Part shown: positions 8,218 through 14,269 of the stretch, one piece after another
Layout of the letters: the number at the start of each line of letters is the position of its first letter
Position numbering within the stretch: position 1 is the stretch's first letter
Source of the DNA: Aquipseudomonas alcaligenes MRY13-0052
GTDB taxonomy: Bacteria > Pseudomonadota > Gammaproteobacteria > Pseudomonadales > Pseudomonadaceae
Direction of reading: 5' to 3'
Assembly (NCBI GenBank): GCA_000474255.1
Contig: BATO01000005.1
Location: 62,001-126,000 of the forward strand
Length of the DNA stretch: 64,000 nt
Program-made: the position numbers and the translations under genes
The notes under the pieces: generated by a model
Database searches by the model: none
Seen by the model: the letters and a program-made list of their open reading frames with translations, nothing else
Told to the model about the DNA's origin: nothing

Positions 8218-9032
8218 TTCAGCGCTTCCGGTACTTGCGAGGCGGCCGGTACCGGCGCGGAACCGAGCCGGGGCGATCGCGGGGGAGGTGCGAGCAGTAC
8301 AGCTCCGCCTCGCTGAACCAGTTGAGGGACGAGGCTTTCGTTGAGGAGGCCGGCGTCGCCAGTAGCGTCGCCAGGGACAGCAGCAGCGTGGTGCGGATCA
8401 TGGCTGGACCTCCCAGCACAGGCGCCAGTGCCCCAGCCTGCAGCTGAGTACAGCGGCTCCCAGCGCAGCAGGATGAAGCGGGGGTAGTTGCGGTTCTCGC
8501 GGAAGTTCGAGACGGAGCGGCCCGCGTTGAACCGCTCCACTGCATCGAACCAGGCCAGCTTGTCGGCCCCCTGAGCCGAGGCCAGCGACCGGTCGCGGAT
8601 TACCCACCCCTGGCCGCCGTTGTAGGCGGATAGGACGAATGCCCAGCGATCGCAGTCGCTGGAGGCCTGGTTTCGTGTGTAGAGCCAGCGGTCGTAGGCG
8701 ACCATCGCGCGCAGTGCCCAGCCCGGGTTGTAGGGCTGAGCCGGGCCGAGGGCGTCCGGGTACACCTCCGCCATCCAGGCGGAGGTGGCAGGCATGAACT
8801 GAGCGAGGCCCTCGGCGCCCACCGGGGAGCGGGCGTTATGGCGCCAGCGGCTCTCCTGGTGGACCTGGCCAGCCAGCGTGGCGATGGGGGCATCGAGACC
8901 CCATTCGAGATGGGCGGCACGCACCAGGGTGCGGCGGTACTGCTCGGCGTCGCGGGGGATCTGGTCGGCGGCATGCGCCATTGCCACCCCGATCAATGCA
9001 ACGCCCAGGGCTCCAATCGACAGGACGCGCAT
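8211..9032 (-). CDS. Lytic transglycosylase-type endolysin with an unusual C-terminal extension
   Basis: 273 residues. An N-terminal signal or signal-anchor (1-21, ending AMAHA) is followed by an SLT-type lysozyme-like domain: catalytic Glu60 in QVHQESRW, GLAQFMP (75-81) and AYNGG (136-140). The domain finishes near residue 206 (SAAGWGTGACAG). The last 67 residues show no domain and lie over a separate gene in another frame whose codon usage is far better; the tail therefore looks like read-through past a lost stop. It cleaves murein in the periplasm after holin triggering. Holin is immediately upstream and Rz/Rz1 downstream. Confidence 0.85.
   Translation of the reverse strand: MRVLSIGALGVALIGVAMAHAADQIPRDAEQYRRTLVRAAHLEWGLDAPIATLAGQVHQESRWRHNARSPVGAEGLAQFMPATSAWMAEVYPDALGPAQPYNPGWALRAMVAYDRWLYTRNQASSDCDRWAFVLSAYNGGQGWVIRDRSLASAQGADKLAWFDAVERFNAGRSVSNFRENRNYPRFILLRWEPLYSAAGWGTGACAGRSSHDPHHAAAVPGDATGDAGLLNESLVPQLVQRGGAVLLAPPPRSPRLGSAPVPAASQVPEALKC
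8219..8401 (-). CDS. Small secreted cationic protein, overprinted by the endolysin tail
   Basis: 60 residues, MIRTTLLLSLATLLATPASS and onward, with a signal peptide (cleavage near residue 20) and a strongly basic end (PRRYRPPRKYRKR). A strong Shine-Dalgarno GGGAGG lies seven bases before the ATG. Nearly every codon ends in G or C in this frame, whereas the overlapping endolysin frame does not show this, so I take this as the older coding frame. The stop TGA is followed by the Rz ATG after two bases. No family recognised; the lysis cassette position suggests an envelope or lysis role. Confidence 0.65.
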   Translation of the reverse strand: MIRTTLLLSLATLLATPASSTKASSLNWFSEAELYCSHLPRDRPGSVPRRYRPPRKYRKR

Positions 9033-9033
9033 G

Positions 9034-9330
9034 TCAGAGCCCCAGGGTCAGGCCGAGGATGCACGCCATCACGATCAGCGCGCGGCGGATCCAAGAGCCC
9101 ACGATGCGCATGGGGACGTTGCACTCGCCGGGGCGGGCATCCACCAGGAACAGGGAGCGGTCGATCCAGTAGCCCAGGACAGCGCCCAGGGTGACCAGGC
9201 CGGCCTTGTAGACGACGACCTGGAGCTGCTCCGGTCGGACCGTAGCGAGGATCAGCAGCAGAATCAGGGTGATGATGGTGAAGGCCGACATGCGCGGGAT
9301 GCGCCGGCGGATGTACTGGGATCGGGACAT
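9034..9330 (-). CDS. Phage holin, three membrane segments
   Basis: 98 residues from an ATG with GGAG six bases upstream. Three hydrophobic segments are visible: FTIITLILLLILATV (about 16-30), a second around VYKAGLVTLGAVLGYWID (38-57) and RALIVMACILGLTLGL at the C-terminus. It resembles the small putative holins of Mu-like Pseudomonas phages. It would form inner-membrane lesions that set lysis timing. It is the first gene after the putative late promoter at 9420-9441 and its stop is next to the endolysin start. Confidence 0.78.
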   Translation of the reverse strand: MSRSQYIRRRIPRMSAFTIITLILLLILATVRPEQLQVVVYKAGLVTLGAVLGYWIDRSLFLVDARPGECNVPMRIVGSWIRRALIVMACILGLTLGL

Positions 9331-9366
9331 GATGCGCTCCGTGGGTGGCCATCCTTGGCCTGGCTG

Positions 9367-9397
9367 TCGTTCCAACCTGCGAGTGCAGGTGGAACGA
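9367..9397 (-). other. Leader hairpin between the putative late promoter and holin
   Basis: Arms TCGTTCC-A-ACCTGC and GCAGGT-GGAACGA form a 13-bp stem with one bulged base and a GAGT loop. No U-tract follows, so it is not a standard terminator. It should fold in the 5' leader of the lysis transcript and could stabilise the message or delay lysis gene expression. Confidence 0.55.
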
Positions 9398-9419
9398 TCA
9401 TCACCACGGGAGCGAGGGA

Positions 9420-9441
9420 AGTATTTTGGAAGGGGCGAAAA
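9420..9441 (-). promoter_or_regulatory. Putative late promoter element, copy 2 (before the lysis genes)
   Basis: Identical over 22 bp to 431-452 while flanking bases differ. It lies about 90 bp before the holin start, the position of the Mu Plys late promoter. Together the two copies match the two Mu late-promoter positions that fall in this window. The Mor/C-family protein at 21446-21811 is the natural candidate activator. Confidence 0.6.
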
Positions 9442-9472
9442 CAGCTGCTCTCCGGCAGCTTCCGCCGTCAGA

Positions 9473-10183
9473 TCATTGGGGGTTCTGGGTCTGGAACCAG
9501 CGATCAACGAGTTGGCGAACGATTCCCAGAGCTTCGTCGTAGGTGATGGGATTTGAAATGGGATCGCGGTTTCGCTTGGCGTGCCTTGCGGCGTGGACTC
9601 CCAGGAGGTGGACGCTATTTGCAGTCCCTGTGATTCGAGATACTGCCGCCTTGAATCCCCACGCCTTCAGTGACGCTCCATTCTCCTCCAGGATCTCTAT
9701 GATTTTGCACAGAGCTCCCCAGTCGTCTCCGTCCAAGGCCGCCAAAAGCTGCAGCATCTCTGAAGCAGCTCGGCTCGCATCGGCGATTGCCATGTAGTTC
9801 AGAGGCTTAGGCTTCTCGGCTTCGATCTGTGTACCGTCCGCCCGCCAAGATGTTACGCGGACCCATCCAGAAATCCCCACGGCACCATTAGCAAAGCCGT
9901 GGTTGAACTGAACACGACGCCCATCATCGAGCTCTTGGAAGATCCCACTAACGCTAAATCGACCGGCTATGCCATGCATCTGTGCAAGGCCGTTTGCGTG
10001 GTTGATGTACTGCTGGGAGATCCTGAGGATTTCGCCTGAGTTATCGATGGTTGGGAATTCGTCTAGCCGAAGAATGAAACCATGAGAACTGTTTTCGACC
10101 TTGAGGAGGGTTATCTCAAGCAACCGAGTACATAGGCCAAGGTTGCCATTCCAATCGAGCCTAACCTCCCACTGCGCCGACAT
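9473..10183 (-). CDS. Unknown phage cargo protein, 236 residues
   Basis: I do not recognise the family. The first half alternates beta strands (QWEVRLDWNGNLGLCTRLLE, IAGRFSVSGIFQELDDGRRV, ISGWVRVTSWRAD). The second half is helical, with MAIADASRAASEMLQLLAAL near residues 130-149. There is no signal peptide or membrane segment, so it is probably cytoplasmic. Composition is richer in A and T than the lysis and head genes. It is the last of four cargo genes downstream of the repressor and ends 32 bp before the late promoter element, so it could be expressed from the prophage. Confidence 0.65.
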   Translation of the reverse strand: MSAQWEVRLDWNGNLGLCTRLLEITLLKVENSSHGFILRLDEFPTIDNSGEILRISQQYINHANGLAQMHGIAGRFSVSGIFQELDDGRRVQFNHGFANGAVGISGWVRVTSWRADGTQIEAEKPKPLNYMAIADASRAASEMLQLLAALDGDDWGALCKIIEILEENGASLKAWGFKAAVSRITGTANSVHLLGVHAARHAKRNRDPISNPITYDEALGIVRQLVDRWFQTQNPQ

Positions 10184-10218
10184 CTCAGAACTCCTCTAAC
10201 CAGCAATGGCTGCAACCC

Positions 10219-10734
10219 TTAAGGACTCAACACCACTTGCCGGCTCTCTCCGCCGCGAACAGATACGGACTGCATTAACCCGCCGCCCTGAGGGGCTCCA
10301 GCGACAACCCACACTATTTGGCTAGTGATGAAGAAGTCACCGTCAGCAACGTCGTTGAAGGAGAAGTTTCCTTGCGCATCGCAGAGCGTGGTGCGGGTGA
10401 GCTGAAGGTAGTCTGGGTGGTCGGGTGTGAAGGCGATCTGATTGAAGACCGGGTTGTAGCCACGCGTGGTATTTCCGTAAAGAGCCCGTATTCGCTCACT
10501 CGCATATGCCGTTTTGGGAATGAGCCGAACCTCTAGCCCTGCGCATGTAACCACGCCACCGCCATTCTGGCGAATCAGCGCACTACCACTGACGATGTTC
10601 ACACCAGGACGGTTTAGCTCCTGCGCATTTTCCCTGTCGAAGCTGCTGGTCAATTGGACTTGCTTTGGACCAACCGCGCATCCCGCAACTGTGATGTAGG
10701 CCATTGCTGCTGCTACTGCTACGAATCCCTTCAT
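10219..10734 (-). CDS. Phage-encoded lipoprotein, beta-rich
   Basis: 171 residues with a lipoprotein signal; lipobox VAGC gives Cys19. The mature part contains GGGVVTCAGLEVRLIPKTAYA and LCDAQGNFSFNDVADGDFFI, resembling carboxypeptidase-regulatory-like (prealbumin-type) beta folds often seen in envelope lipoproteins. It lies 24 bp downstream of another lipoprotein gene in the repressor-linked cargo block. Surface lipoproteins expressed by prophages often block receptor use by related phages; that role here is inference. Confidence 0.68.
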   Translation of the reverse strand: MKGFVAVAAAMAYITVAGCAVGPKQVQLTSSFDRENAQELNRPGVNIVSGSALIRQNGGGVVTCAGLEVRLIPKTAYASERIRALYGNTTRGYNPVFNQIAFTPDHPDYLQLTRTTLCDAQGNFSFNDVADGDFFITSQIVWVVAGAPQGGGLMQSVSVRGGESRQVVLSP

Positions 10735-10758
10735 CTATTGCTCCAGCGGACTTGCCTG

Positions 10759-11127
10759 TTAGTTGGTGTGGTAGTAACTATCCGGCCCATTGATCAGGCG
10801 TTGCCGATCACGATCTGGCAACGATATGCCGTTGTACTGAACGAGTTGCAAGAATCTCCCATCAGCTGAGAACAGCAAACCAACCTGCTTGAGGCCGGAG
10901 TTGCCAGTCACTCCGTTCGCCGTGATATGGCGCCAGTACGCAACCGACGAGCCGTTCTGAGTAGCTACCACCTGTTCGGCCGGAGCACCCAGAAGCGCCT
11001 CAGCTTCCTCGAAAGTTGTTTTTCCAGGCTCGAACTTCGCCAGATTTTGTTCCTTAAAACCATTACCTGCACTGGCGCAGCCTACGAGTAATGCCAGCAT
11101 TGCACCGATTGCGAAGAGTCCTTTCAT
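10759..11127 (-). CDS. Small lipoprotein, SmpA/BamE-like fold
   Basis: 122 residues from ATG 11127, chosen because AGGAAGG lies just upstream and the sequence then reads as a lipoprotein signal with lipobox LVGC (Cys17). The mature chain has the SmpA/OmlA-like pattern: FEPGKTTFEEAEALLGAPAE, a tryptophan strand (VAYWRHI) and a final strand pair (GLLFSADGRFLQLVQYNG). Proteins of this fold sit on the inner face of the outer membrane. Second gene after the repressor-linked membrane protein. Likely lysogenic conversion cargo; the target is unknown. Confidence 0.7.
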   Translation of the reverse strand: MKGLFAIGAMLALLVGCASAGNGFKEQNLAKFEPGKTTFEEAEALLGAPAEQVVATQNGSSVAYWRHITANGVTGNSGLKQVGLLFSADGRFLQLVQYNGISLPDRDRQRLINGPDSYYHTN

Positions 11128-11230
11128 TTGCCTTCCTCTTAGAAAGTCTTGCCCATCATGAAGCCCAGCACGGCATGTGGCCTGGACGCCCAAAGCGAGC
11201 TGCTGACCGAAACTTTTTGCCTGGTATCAC

Positions 11231-11578
11231 TCAGTGCCTACGTAGCCATTCCAGGATCACGTGGTACAGCAAATAAATGAAAAATACGATTGCTGCCCCT
11301 GCCACCACACTCTCAACAAGTAGCTCAATACTCGCAGTAGCTCCATGCCGGGTTCGGAACTGGAGATAGACACCAGTCATAATGAATATCGACCATCCCC
11401 ACAGCCTGAGCCTGTCATCGGCTTCTTTGCGCTGCAGTTCTTCGGAGCAGTGACGGCACATATCCCGGTGTTCTTCGATGAGCCTAACCTCACAGATTGG
11501 GCAGGGTCGCGGCCCCCTGTTTTCGATGTAGTCCCTACCAGCAACCCTGTTGCCATTTCCATTCACATGGATCGACAT
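11231..11578 (-). CDS. Membrane protein with zinc ribbon and N-terminal GNR-AGRD motif
   Basis: 115 residues. The N-terminus (MSIHVNGNGNRVAGRDYIEN) contains a motif also found at the C-terminus of the adjacent repressor. Then come two Cys pairs (CPIC and CRHC, residues 26-44) that look like a zinc ribbon, followed by two hydrophobic segments (about 61-75 and 88-108). The N-terminal part would be cytoplasmic, tethered to the inner membrane. It directly follows the repressor gene on the same strand, so co-expression in the lysogen is likely. Function unknown; a link to repressor activity is a hypothesis. Confidence 0.68.
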   Translation of the reverse strand: MSIHVNGNGNRVAGRDYIENRGPRPCPICEVRLIEEHRDMCRHCSEELQRKEADDRLRLWGWSIFIMTGVYLQFRTRHGATASIELLVESVVAGAAIVFFIYLLYHVILEWLRRH

Positions 11579-11614
11579 CCACCCGCTCCTTAGCGAACTA
11601 CTGCCTGGGCGCAG

Positions 11615-12043
11615 TCAGCCCTTCTCGTGAAAATCCCTTCCCGCCGTACGGTTGCCAGATCCAGTAACTGAAACTGCAGCAGCCTTGCCATCTCCGTTGC
11701 CTGCTTCCCCCAGTAGCAACGAAGCCAGGAGCTGCTTCTTGCTCGCAGCACTCAACGCTCGATAGCCGTCCAGCACGAGTTGTTCGTCAGCTGGCAAATC
11801 GTGTGACGTCGCACGATTTGAGTCCCAGCGCTCACCTGTTACTACGTAGATCAAATCTACGCCAACGGTGGAAATTCCAGCTAAAAGCTCAACGGGACAC
11901 TTCTGTCTTCCTGCAACCACGTCCTTCAGTCTCTGCGGGCCAGACTCTCCTGCTGCGCGAGATGCAGCCGCAAGACTCAACCCAAGCCGATCAATTTCTT
12001 CGCGCAAGCGAACGTGTACTTCATCTACCGAATCGATTGACAT
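11615..12043 (-). CDS. Phage repressor with CI-type helix-turn-helix, no peptidase domain
   Basis: 142 residues. The N-terminal half is a CI-like HTH domain (VRLREEIDRLGLSLAAASRA, then RLKDVVAGRQKCPVELLAG, then GVDLIYVVTGERW). A short helical linker (about 80-105) leads to a C-terminal tail VSVTGSGNRTAGRDFHEKG. There is no S24 autocleavage domain, so induction is unlikely to be the LexA-type reaction. It starts at the edge of the operator region and is divergent from the Ner-like gene, as in Mu-like control regions. It should repress the early promoter and keep lysogeny. Confidence 0.78.
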   Translation of the reverse strand: MSIDSVDEVHVRLREEIDRLGLSLAAASRAAGESGPQRLKDVVAGRQKCPVELLAGISTVGVDLIYVVTGERWDSNRATSHDLPADEQLVLDGYRALSAASKKQLLASLLLGEAGNGDGKAAAVSVTGSGNRTAGRDFHEKG

Positions 12044-12084
12044 GGTGGAATATTTCTACCAATATTTATGTCGCATACATAAAT
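12037..12084 (+). promoter_or_regulatory. Early promoter and operator dyads between repressor and ner-like genes
   Basis: TTGACA at 12037-12042 is a perfect -35; weak -10 candidates (CAATAT or AATATT) follow 17-18 bp later. Between them lies an imperfect dyad at 12044-12060 (GGTGGAA and TTCTACC arms). A second, perfect dyad at 12064-12084 has eight-base arms ATTTATGT and ACATAAAT around CGCAT. Both are placed to block the rightward early promoter and the leftward repressor transcript. The first arm overlaps the repressor start region. Confidence 0.6.
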
Positions 12085-12111
12085 CATCTTTGCATCACAG
12101 GAGCCACCGAC

Positions 12112-12318
12112 ATGGCCACTGCAAACAAAGCCCTAACAGCTGACCAGGTGAAAGAACGCTTTCGCCAAGCCGGCAAAACCATCACGGCCTGGGCCGTGGA
12201 GAACGGGTACACCCGGAACGAGGTGTACCGCGTGCTCAACGGTCAAGCCAAAGCGCATTACGGCAAGGCTCACGACATCGCCGTAAAGCTTGGCCTCAAA
12301 GACCAAGCCGCCGCCTGA
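12112..12318 (+). CDS. Ner/Cro-like DNA-binding protein
   Basis: 68 residues with an HTH centred on TITAWAVENGYTRNEVYRVL (residues 24-43), then a basic stretch KAHYGKAHDIAVKLGL. AGGAG precedes the ATG by eight bases. It is first in the rightward early operon and divergent from the repressor, the position of Mu ner, whose product shuts down early and repressor transcription during lytic growth. Assignment to that role is by position and size. Confidence 0.75.
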   Translation: MATANKALTADQVKERFRQAGKTITAWAVENGYTRNEVYRVLNGQAKAHYGKAHDIAVKLGLKDQAAA

Positions 12319-12329
12319 GGACTCAGACC

Positions 12330-12848
12330 ATGTCCGAATCGCAGCTCGCCCTGGAAGAGGTCGTACTGACCCCCCATCCGCTCGACGCCTGGCGTGGCGC
12401 CCTTGAAGCCCTGATCGCATGTGCACCTGGTTCGGATTTCGACGTCGCCTGGCACCTCGCCGACGTTGCTCGGAACCTCCACATCGCTCCGCTCAACCTT
12501 GAGGTTGGGCATATCGAGGCGAAGCTCATCAATCGCCTATTGCTGCTCAGTGCCGGCCGCCAGGCCGGGGTCAAGCTGGAAGCTGCGCGCAATCGCTTAG
12601 GCCTCCTGCAGGTTGCCCCTGTCCTCGGCGAGCCTGACGAGCGCTTTCGAGTTGGTCCGCCAGCCAGCCAAGAGCTCGCTGTCCTTCCTCATCCACTGCC
12701 GCGTCAGCCCAGCTCACGTCACGCAGCGCCTGGTCAAGCCGCTGAGGCTCAAGGCAACCCTGGGTTTCCAGCATCGCAGCCAGATACAGCCACGCCTGTG
12801 CCAGAGCGTTCACCTGAGCCTTCAGCTCCTCAATCCGATCGGTCATAG
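12330..12848 (+). CDS. Unknown early protein; C-terminal half doubtful
   Basis: 172 codons. The first 90 or so residues (LDAWRGALEALIACAPGSDF, HLADVARNLHIAPLNLEVGH) look genuinely coding. After about position 12600 the frame becomes Pro/Ser/Gln-rich with poor codon choice and looks like the antisense of a leftward gene at 12571-12846. Either the protein has an unstructured tail or a former stop was lost. No family recognised. It lies 12 bp after the Ner-like gene. Confidence 0.5.
   Translation: MSESQLALEEVVLTPHPLDAWRGALEALIACAPGSDFDVAWHLADVARNLHIAPLNLEVGHIEAKLINRLLLLSAGRQAGVKLEAARNRLGLLQVAPVLGEPDERFRVGPPASQELAVLPHPLPRQPSSRHAAPGQAAEAQGNPGFPASQPDTATPVPERSPEPSAPQSDRS
12571..12846 (-). CDS. Possible small coiled-coil protein, antisense within the early operon
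   Basis: 91 residues, MTDRIEELKAQVNALAQAWL at the start, with leucine-heptad character and a second helix around DVSWADAAVDEEGQRALGWL. GGAAGG lies about nine bases before the ATG. Codon choice favours this frame over the overlapping rightward one. A 13-bp palindrome (12877-12889, TTCCA and TGGAA arms) lies upstream and could be an operator. It faces against early transcription, which would fit expression in the lysogen. No family recognised. Confidence 0.45.
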   Translation of the reverse strand: MTDRIEELKAQVNALAQAWLYLAAMLETQGCLEPQRLDQALRDVSWADAAVDEEGQRALGWLADQLESARQARRGQGQPAGGLSDCAQLPA

Positions 12849-12957
12849 CAATGTGCCTTCCAGCGAATGTACCTGATTCCATTGTGGAAATTGAAACGGT
12901 TTTGCCTAGGAGCAAACGCCATTTTTGTTTGGTGGTCGCTCTGGAAGGAGCCAGCCA

Positions 12958-13440
12958 ATGAAGCGCCGTAATTGGAAGAACCTCCAGTCCAACTCCCTGC
13001 GCGACGCCATGGAGCTGTGCAAGGAGTTCGCCCGCATCGAGCGGAATCTCTCGGTCGATCGCATATCGGAACAGATGGGGCAGGCAGACCGCTTCACCCT
13101 CTACAAGTGGCTCTCCACCGGGCGCATGCCGGCTGTGCTGATCCCGGCCTACGAAGCGGCCTGTGGCTGCAACTTCGTGACCCGCTGGCTCGCCGGTGCG
13201 GCCGGCAAGTTGCTCATCGATATCCCGACCGGTCGGAAATGCACCGGCCAGGACATCCAGAACCTGCAGCAGCAGCTGCTCACCGCGACCGGTGCGCTGA
13301 TGTCCTTCCACAACGGCCAGATGGACGCTGACGAGGTCCTTGCCGCCGTTCGCACCGCGATGGAAGGCCTGGGCTGGCACCACAACAACGTCGCACAGCA
13401 CATCCAACCCCAGCTCGAACTCGGAGGCTCCGATGAGTAA
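12958..13440 (+). CDS. Early regulator-like protein of Mu-like phages
   Basis: 160 residues from an ATG with GGAAGGAG upstream (12943-12950). It begins MKRRNWKNLQSNSLRDAMEL, has a helical segment LSVDRISEQMGQADRFTLYKWL typical of HTH domains and then GRMPAVLIPAYEAACGCNFV. I recall this pattern in early regions of Mu-like phages of several Gammaproteobacteria, where it is annotated as a CII-like or hypothetical regulator. Conserved KLLIDIPTGR follows. It overlaps the next start by eight bases. A DNA-binding role is likely, but the target is unknown. Confidence 0.6.
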   Translation: MKRRNWKNLQSNSLRDAMELCKEFARIERNLSVDRISEQMGQADRFTLYKWLSTGRMPAVLIPAYEAACGCNFVTRWLAGAAGKLLIDIPTGRKCTGQDIQNLQQQLLTATGALMSFHNGQMDADEVLAAVRTAMEGLGWHHNNVAQHIQPQLELGGSDE

Positions 13441-13663
13441 GGCCCAGCAGGTCTACGACAACACATTCAAGGACTACGGCAATCCCCGCAGCGATGAGTA
13501 CAAGGCCGGGTGCCTCTACATCCTGCATCGCAAGTTGGACGGGACCGACCGCCAGCTCTGCCCGTACTCGATTCCCAGCGCGCAGGCCGACGCCTGGCTG
13601 GCCGGTTGCGAGTACGGCCTCATCCTCGCCAAGAACGAACTCACCTCGGGAGCAGCGGCATGA
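13433..13663 (+). CDS. Small unknown early protein, 76 residues
   Basis: Starts at an ATG inside the end of the preceding gene with GGAGG just upstream. The chain has conserved-looking aromatic and Cys positions (QVYDNTFKDYGNPRSDEYKA, then GCLYILHRKLDG, and a central SAQADAWLAGCEYGLILAK). No domain recognised. Its stop overlaps the ATG of the winged-helix gene (ATGA), so it is part of the coupled early operon. Confidence 0.6.
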   Translation: MSKAQQVYDNTFKDYGNPRSDEYKAGCLYILHRKLDGTDRQLCPYSIPSAQADAWLAGCEYGLILAKNELTSGAAA

Positions 13664-13971
13664 GCGCCCCGACTCGCATCTCCGAAGCCGGCGTCCGCGT
13701 GCTGAGGGTGCTGAAGGCCCTTCGCGGGCAGACCCTCAATGGCATCTCCAATGGCGAGCTGGCCCGCGCCCTGGGCGAGAGCCCTTCGAACATCAACCGC
13801 TACCTCAACACGCTGATCGCCGAGGGGATGGCGGTCCAGCTCGACACCGGACGCTTCGCGCTGAGCGTTTCGGTCCTGCAGATCGCGCAGGCCCACGCCG
13901 AGGAGATGGCCCGCGCGCAGAACCGTATCAACGAAATCAACCAACGCGTGCTGGCAGGGGCCAGCCGCTGA
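13660..13971 (+). CDS. Winged-helix (IclR/MarR-like) early regulator
   Basis: 103 residues. The first 65 form a winged helix: GVRVLRVLKALRGQTLNGIS, recognition region ELARALGESPSNINRYLNTL, then a beta wing MAVQLDTGRFALS. The remainder is one charged helix. The fold resembles IclR N-terminal domains. It probably modulates early or transposition genes. The ATG overlaps the previous stop and a 16-bp gap follows. Confidence 0.7.
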   Translation: MSAPTRISEAGVRVLRVLKALRGQTLNGISNGELARALGESPSNINRYLNTLIAEGMAVQLDTGRFALSVSVLQIAQAHAEEMARAQNRINEINQRVLAGASR

Positions 13972-13987
13972 CCACAAGGAGCGTCAC

Positions 13988-14269
13988 ATGGACTACCTGA
14001 AGCTGGCAGCCAAGCTGCTCGAACACGAAACCAAGCGCAGCGCGCCTTTCCATCAAGGCCTCGCTGCAGTGCTGCAAAACCGCGTTGACGAAACACCCGT
14101 CACCAGCCCCTACGCGGAGGGCACCGTCGAAGACGATGCCTTCTTCGCTGGCCGCATGCGGGCGCATACCGAGTTCCGGAACCTGCTGATCGAGAACAAC
14201 GGCGATAAACCCAGTGCCATCGCTCGCCTGCAGCAGCTTGTAGGTGAGCCGGATCGGAGGGTTGCCTGA
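13988..14269 (+). CDS. Unknown early protein, 93 residues
   Basis: Mostly helical: MDYLKLAAKLLEHETKRSAP, FHQGLAAVLQNRVDE, then EDDAFFAGRMRAHTEFRNLL. No motif or membrane segment is visible and the family is not recognised. An AAGGAGCG sequence precedes the ATG. The TGA stop overlaps the ATG of the DUF3102 gene. Confidence 0.6.
   Translation: MDYLKLAAKLLEHETKRSAPFHQGLAAVLQNRVDETPVTSPYAEGTVEDDAFFAGRMRAHTEFRNLLIENNGDKPSAIARLQQLVGEPDRRVA

Noticed and set aside
11803-12111. Upstream extension of the Ner-like gene through the repressor region
   Set aside because: It would run across the repressor gene and operator on the opposite strand; the ATG at 12112 has a good Shine-Dalgarno and begins the HTH protein.
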